Assembly (NCBI GenBank): GCA_964627995.1
Contig: CAZVLN010000008.1
Span: 8,538 to 72,537, forward strand
From: JAWLFI01 sp964627995
GTDB taxonomy: Bacteria; Bacteroidota; Bacteroidia; Chitinophagales; Saprospiraceae
DNA length: 64,000 nt
Reading direction: 5' to 3'
Shown: positions 62,016 through 64,000 of the stretch, piece by piece
Position numbering within the stretch: the stretch's first letter is position 1
Layout: each line of letters starts with the position of its first letter
Made by a program: the position numbers and the translations under genes
Notes under the pieces: generated by a model
Database searches by the model: none
Told to the model about the DNA's origin: nothing
The model's input: only the letters and a program-made list of their open reading frames with translations

Positions 62016-64000
62016 TTTTGTGGTGATTGGATGTGACGAAAAACTTGGAAGAAACAAATGACCCGTCAGATAAATGTGCTACAGCAACGTACATACCGGA
62101 ATGATTCGGCTTTTGAACACTAATAACCCTTTCACTAATCTTTCTAAAATTTGAATCTGAAAAAACAAGCCTTCCGCTAAGGTCAAAGACCTGATAGAAA
62201 TCTATAGATGCGGTGTTAGAATTATCTTGTGCTTGAAAGGTTCCCCTGCTTTCAGATTCAGTCTCATTAGGATCCGGACAGTTAAACAAAGTCGTAGCTG
62301 AACCTAAATCATTTTGATTATAAGCTAGGTTCAAAGTGGCAAAAAAGGCATTAACTGAGTTAAACAAAGGAGGGTAATTCACTGGAGCACCAAAAATAGT
62401 TGCTAGGCTCCATGAACTAAACCCATCCGAACAGCAATATTCAGAAGGTGCGTTTGCTACACCGCCCGGCACAGCTACAGCAAGCCTGTAATTGCTATTT
62501 ATTCGAGAAGTGGCTTTCCAACCTGTATAACCTGCACTTTCGGTTATTCCTGAAGAAATGAGCATCAATTCGGTTAAAACATTCGGCTTTAAGGTAAAGC
62601 TTCCAGTATTATTATTTATCAAACCGAAATGCTCATCTTGATCTTCTTCTCCATCTTTGACAACATAAGAATTTGTTAGTAAACCTTCAATGAACTCCAC
62701 AGTTGGGTCAACTAAATCCACCCAAGCTGATTGGTCTCCCAATGCTATCCGCAAAATAGACTGCGTAAATTCTAGAGTAGTTAAAAACCAATCTGTAGAA
62801 TATGATTTACTAGCTTCTGAGGCCACTCCAGCTCTATCTGCTTCAAGTACTTCGAAATTACCATCAGAATCCTTTAAAATTAGAGCTGCATAATCTTCAG
62901 CCCGAGATCTCGCTCCCTTACTCGTTCCGCAAAACCAGGACACATTCCTTAGCTGTGTAAAGGCCTGTAGCCTTGTATCGTATTTGACGGAATAGTAAGC
63001 TACTTTTTCACATTGATCATCTTCATCACTACACCATTCTCCATAAGGCCCCTGAACACACGCCCAATTTATTAATAATGAAGTGAAATTTGGTGAATTA
63101 TTCCCATCATCTGTTCCCAAATAGGAATACTTGCTTCCCGTACATTTTCCTTGATTGTGATTATTGATATATTTTGCTGGGCCCGTATTAAGGTAAGACT
63201 GGGTGGTTGACCAATCGTTGTATTGAGTATGTTCATTTTGCATAAGCACAAAAGGGAAGTGTTCCCTTTCATAGGACCCATGAATCTCTAAATCCTTTAC
63301 AAATGGCTCTAAAAGTGGCTCCCCATTAATCATTTTACAATAACATGGAAGTACACCACTATGGTTAACAGGAAGTGTATCTAATAATCCTGTACCCATA
63401 GATGTAAGTGAAAATAATGAATCATCAAAAAAGTATTTTTGAACAAAGCTAAGTTTTTCTTCAAAAATAACAGAGCTATCGTTCTCTAAAACCTGGTAAA
63501 GACTTGTATCTCCAATTTTCCTTTCTAAGGCGTAGAATAAATCATGAGAAACCATGACGGAAGAAGTATTGCTAGGAGCGGTACTTACTTGTTTCAAAAG
63601 CAACGGATCTCCACAACTATTTACGACAGTAAGTTGAAAAACTTTATCCAAGGCTGCTTGATCTACCTTTAAAATTAATTCAGCAGATTCAGTCTCTCCA
63701 TAATGGAGTGTGTCAATATCAAAATTAAGACTAGGGTTCACATTAGAGGAGATGACAAAATTTGTATTGTAGGATGGAACTTCTGTTCGAAAAAAGACCT
63801 GGGCATACTGATCGTAACGGACAGCAAAACCTGTTTTAGCTTTAACACCATAACAGTTGTCAAAAGTATCAAGAGGAATAAGCGGTTCTAAATCTTCCTG
63901 ACTTAACGAATCGTTCTGGCCAGTAACATCAAAGGAGGATAAAAGCATTAGTAACATAATAGCACTGCTGCTAATGCTTATGCGTCGAAATGCGTCGAAA
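61990..64000 (-). CDS. T9SS-exported protein of unknown function (5' partial)
   Basis: At least 670 residues. An ATG at 63957 is in frame, but the frame stays open to the right edge and the extra residues (FDAFRRISISSSAI before MLLMLLSSF) look like the basic start of the same signal peptide, so the true start probably lies beyond 64000. The C-terminal region (about 590-655 from the internal ATG) has DFYQVFDLSGRLVFSDSNFRK and SGMYVAVAHLSDGSFVSSKFFV, a T9SS type A sorting domain. The middle is rich in Ser, Asp and aromatic residues and shows no enzyme motif. It is followed, with overlap, by the lipoprotein gene. Confidence 0.8.
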   Translation of the reverse strand, partial: FDAFRRISISSSAIMLLMLLSSFDVTGQNDSLSQEDLEPLIPLDTFDNCYGVKAKTGFAVRYDQYAQVFFRTEVPSYNTNFVISSNVNPSLNFDIDTLHYGETESAELILKVDQAALDKVFQLTVVNSCGDPLLLKQVSTAPSNTSSVMVSHDLFYALERKIGDTSLYQVLENDSSVIFEEKLSFVQKYFFDDSLFSLTSMGTGLLDTLPVNHSGVLPCYCKMINGEPLLEPFVKDLEIHGSYEREHFPFVLMQNEHTQYNDWSTTQSYLNTGPAKYINNHNQGKCTGSKYSYLGTDDGNNSPNFTSLLINWACVQGPYGEWCSDEDDQCEKVAYYSVKYDTRLQAFTQLRNVSWFCGTSKGARSRAEDYAALILKDSDGNFEVLEADRAGVASEASKSYSTDWFLTTLEFTQSILRIALGDQSAWVDLVDPTVEFIEGLLTNSYVVKDGEEDQDEHFGLINNNTGSFTLKPNVLTELMLISSGITESAGYTGWKATSRINSNYRLAVAVPGGVANAPSEYCCSDGFSSWSLATIFGAPVNYPPLFNSVNAFFATLNLAYNQNDLGSATTLFNCPDPNETESESRGTFQAQDNSNTASIDFYQVFDLSGRLVFSDSNFRKISERVISVQKPNHSGMYVAVAHLSDGSFVSSKFFVTSNHHKNEIYVSFE

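Noticed and set aside
1..64000. CRISPR arrays, tRNA or rRNA genes, prophage or defence islands
   Set aside because: No regularly spaced repeats, cloverleaf-like segments, phage structural genes or known defence gene sets were seen on either strand.

Overview
The window reads as chromosomal DNA of a Bacteroidota species, most probably from the Saprospiria-like part of the phylum. Direct signs are several secreted proteins with type IX secretion (T9SS) C-terminal sorting domains, a gliding-motility-associated C-terminal domain at 39345-42059, family proteins typical of the phylum (DUF2723, DUF4837, the rpsF-rpsR-rplI order), start codons without clear Shine-Dalgarno sequences, and at least eleven exact TAnnTTTG boxes (the Bacteroidota -7 promoter element) just upstream of genes. 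The large Cys-rich protein at the left edge resembles the adhesin-like proteins common in Saprospiraceae. The narrower placement is inference.

Layout. 1-2324: large secreted Cys-rich protein (minus, runs off the left edge). 2842-3528: LuxR-type response regulator with Glu in place of the phosphoacceptor Asp. 3990-11274: two tandem paralogous secreted metalloproteases. 11318-15915: MATE transporter, PASTA membrane protein, T9SS cargo. 15926-24286: rhodanese, dcd with a WD40 gene, a phosphopantetheinyl transferase, a small lipoprotein, gcvP, metK and an FAH-family enzyme. 24437-31548: DUF2723 membrane protein, rpiB, M28 peptidase, mtaB, acyltransferase. 31654-33128: an ECF sigma operon with a membrane partner and a small periplasmic protein. 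33504-37172: TPR protein, rpsF-rpsR-rplI, alpha/beta hydrolase. 38029-42705: T9SS esterase, large gliding-type secreted protein, VanX-like dipeptidase. 42693-49434: ligA, a Gcr-family membrane protein, Nudix hydrolase, PhoD-like phosphatase, dodecin. 49559-53839: a minus-strand run (panC, flippase-like membrane protein, rfaE2, Nif3, zinc ribbon protein). 53957-60148: M23 peptidase, YifB, hemA, DUF4837 lipoprotein, MoxR ATPase. 60695-64000: a zinc-finger gene behind a perfect inverted repeat, a lipoprotein and a T9SS cargo that runs off the right edge.

Most genes are core metabolism and housekeeping mixed with secreted surface proteins. There is no phage, plasmid, CRISPR or recognisable defence island, and no tRNA or rRNA gene was seen. 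The feature least explained by ordinary gene content is a family of seven GC-rich intergenic elements of about 130-275 bp. They share a 5' box like GCGTGAGGGATAGAAGCGG, a middle box like AGCGGATAGCCCGACC, a variable hairpin and a 3' end like GGACACGCCCAAAAA. Their hairpins keep the pairing while the sequence changes. They occupy most of the larger intergenic gaps and produce spurious open frames. They are the best candidate here for an incompletely described element, either a structured RNA or a REP-like repeat. I believe similar repeats occur in other Bacteroidota, so novelty is not claimed.
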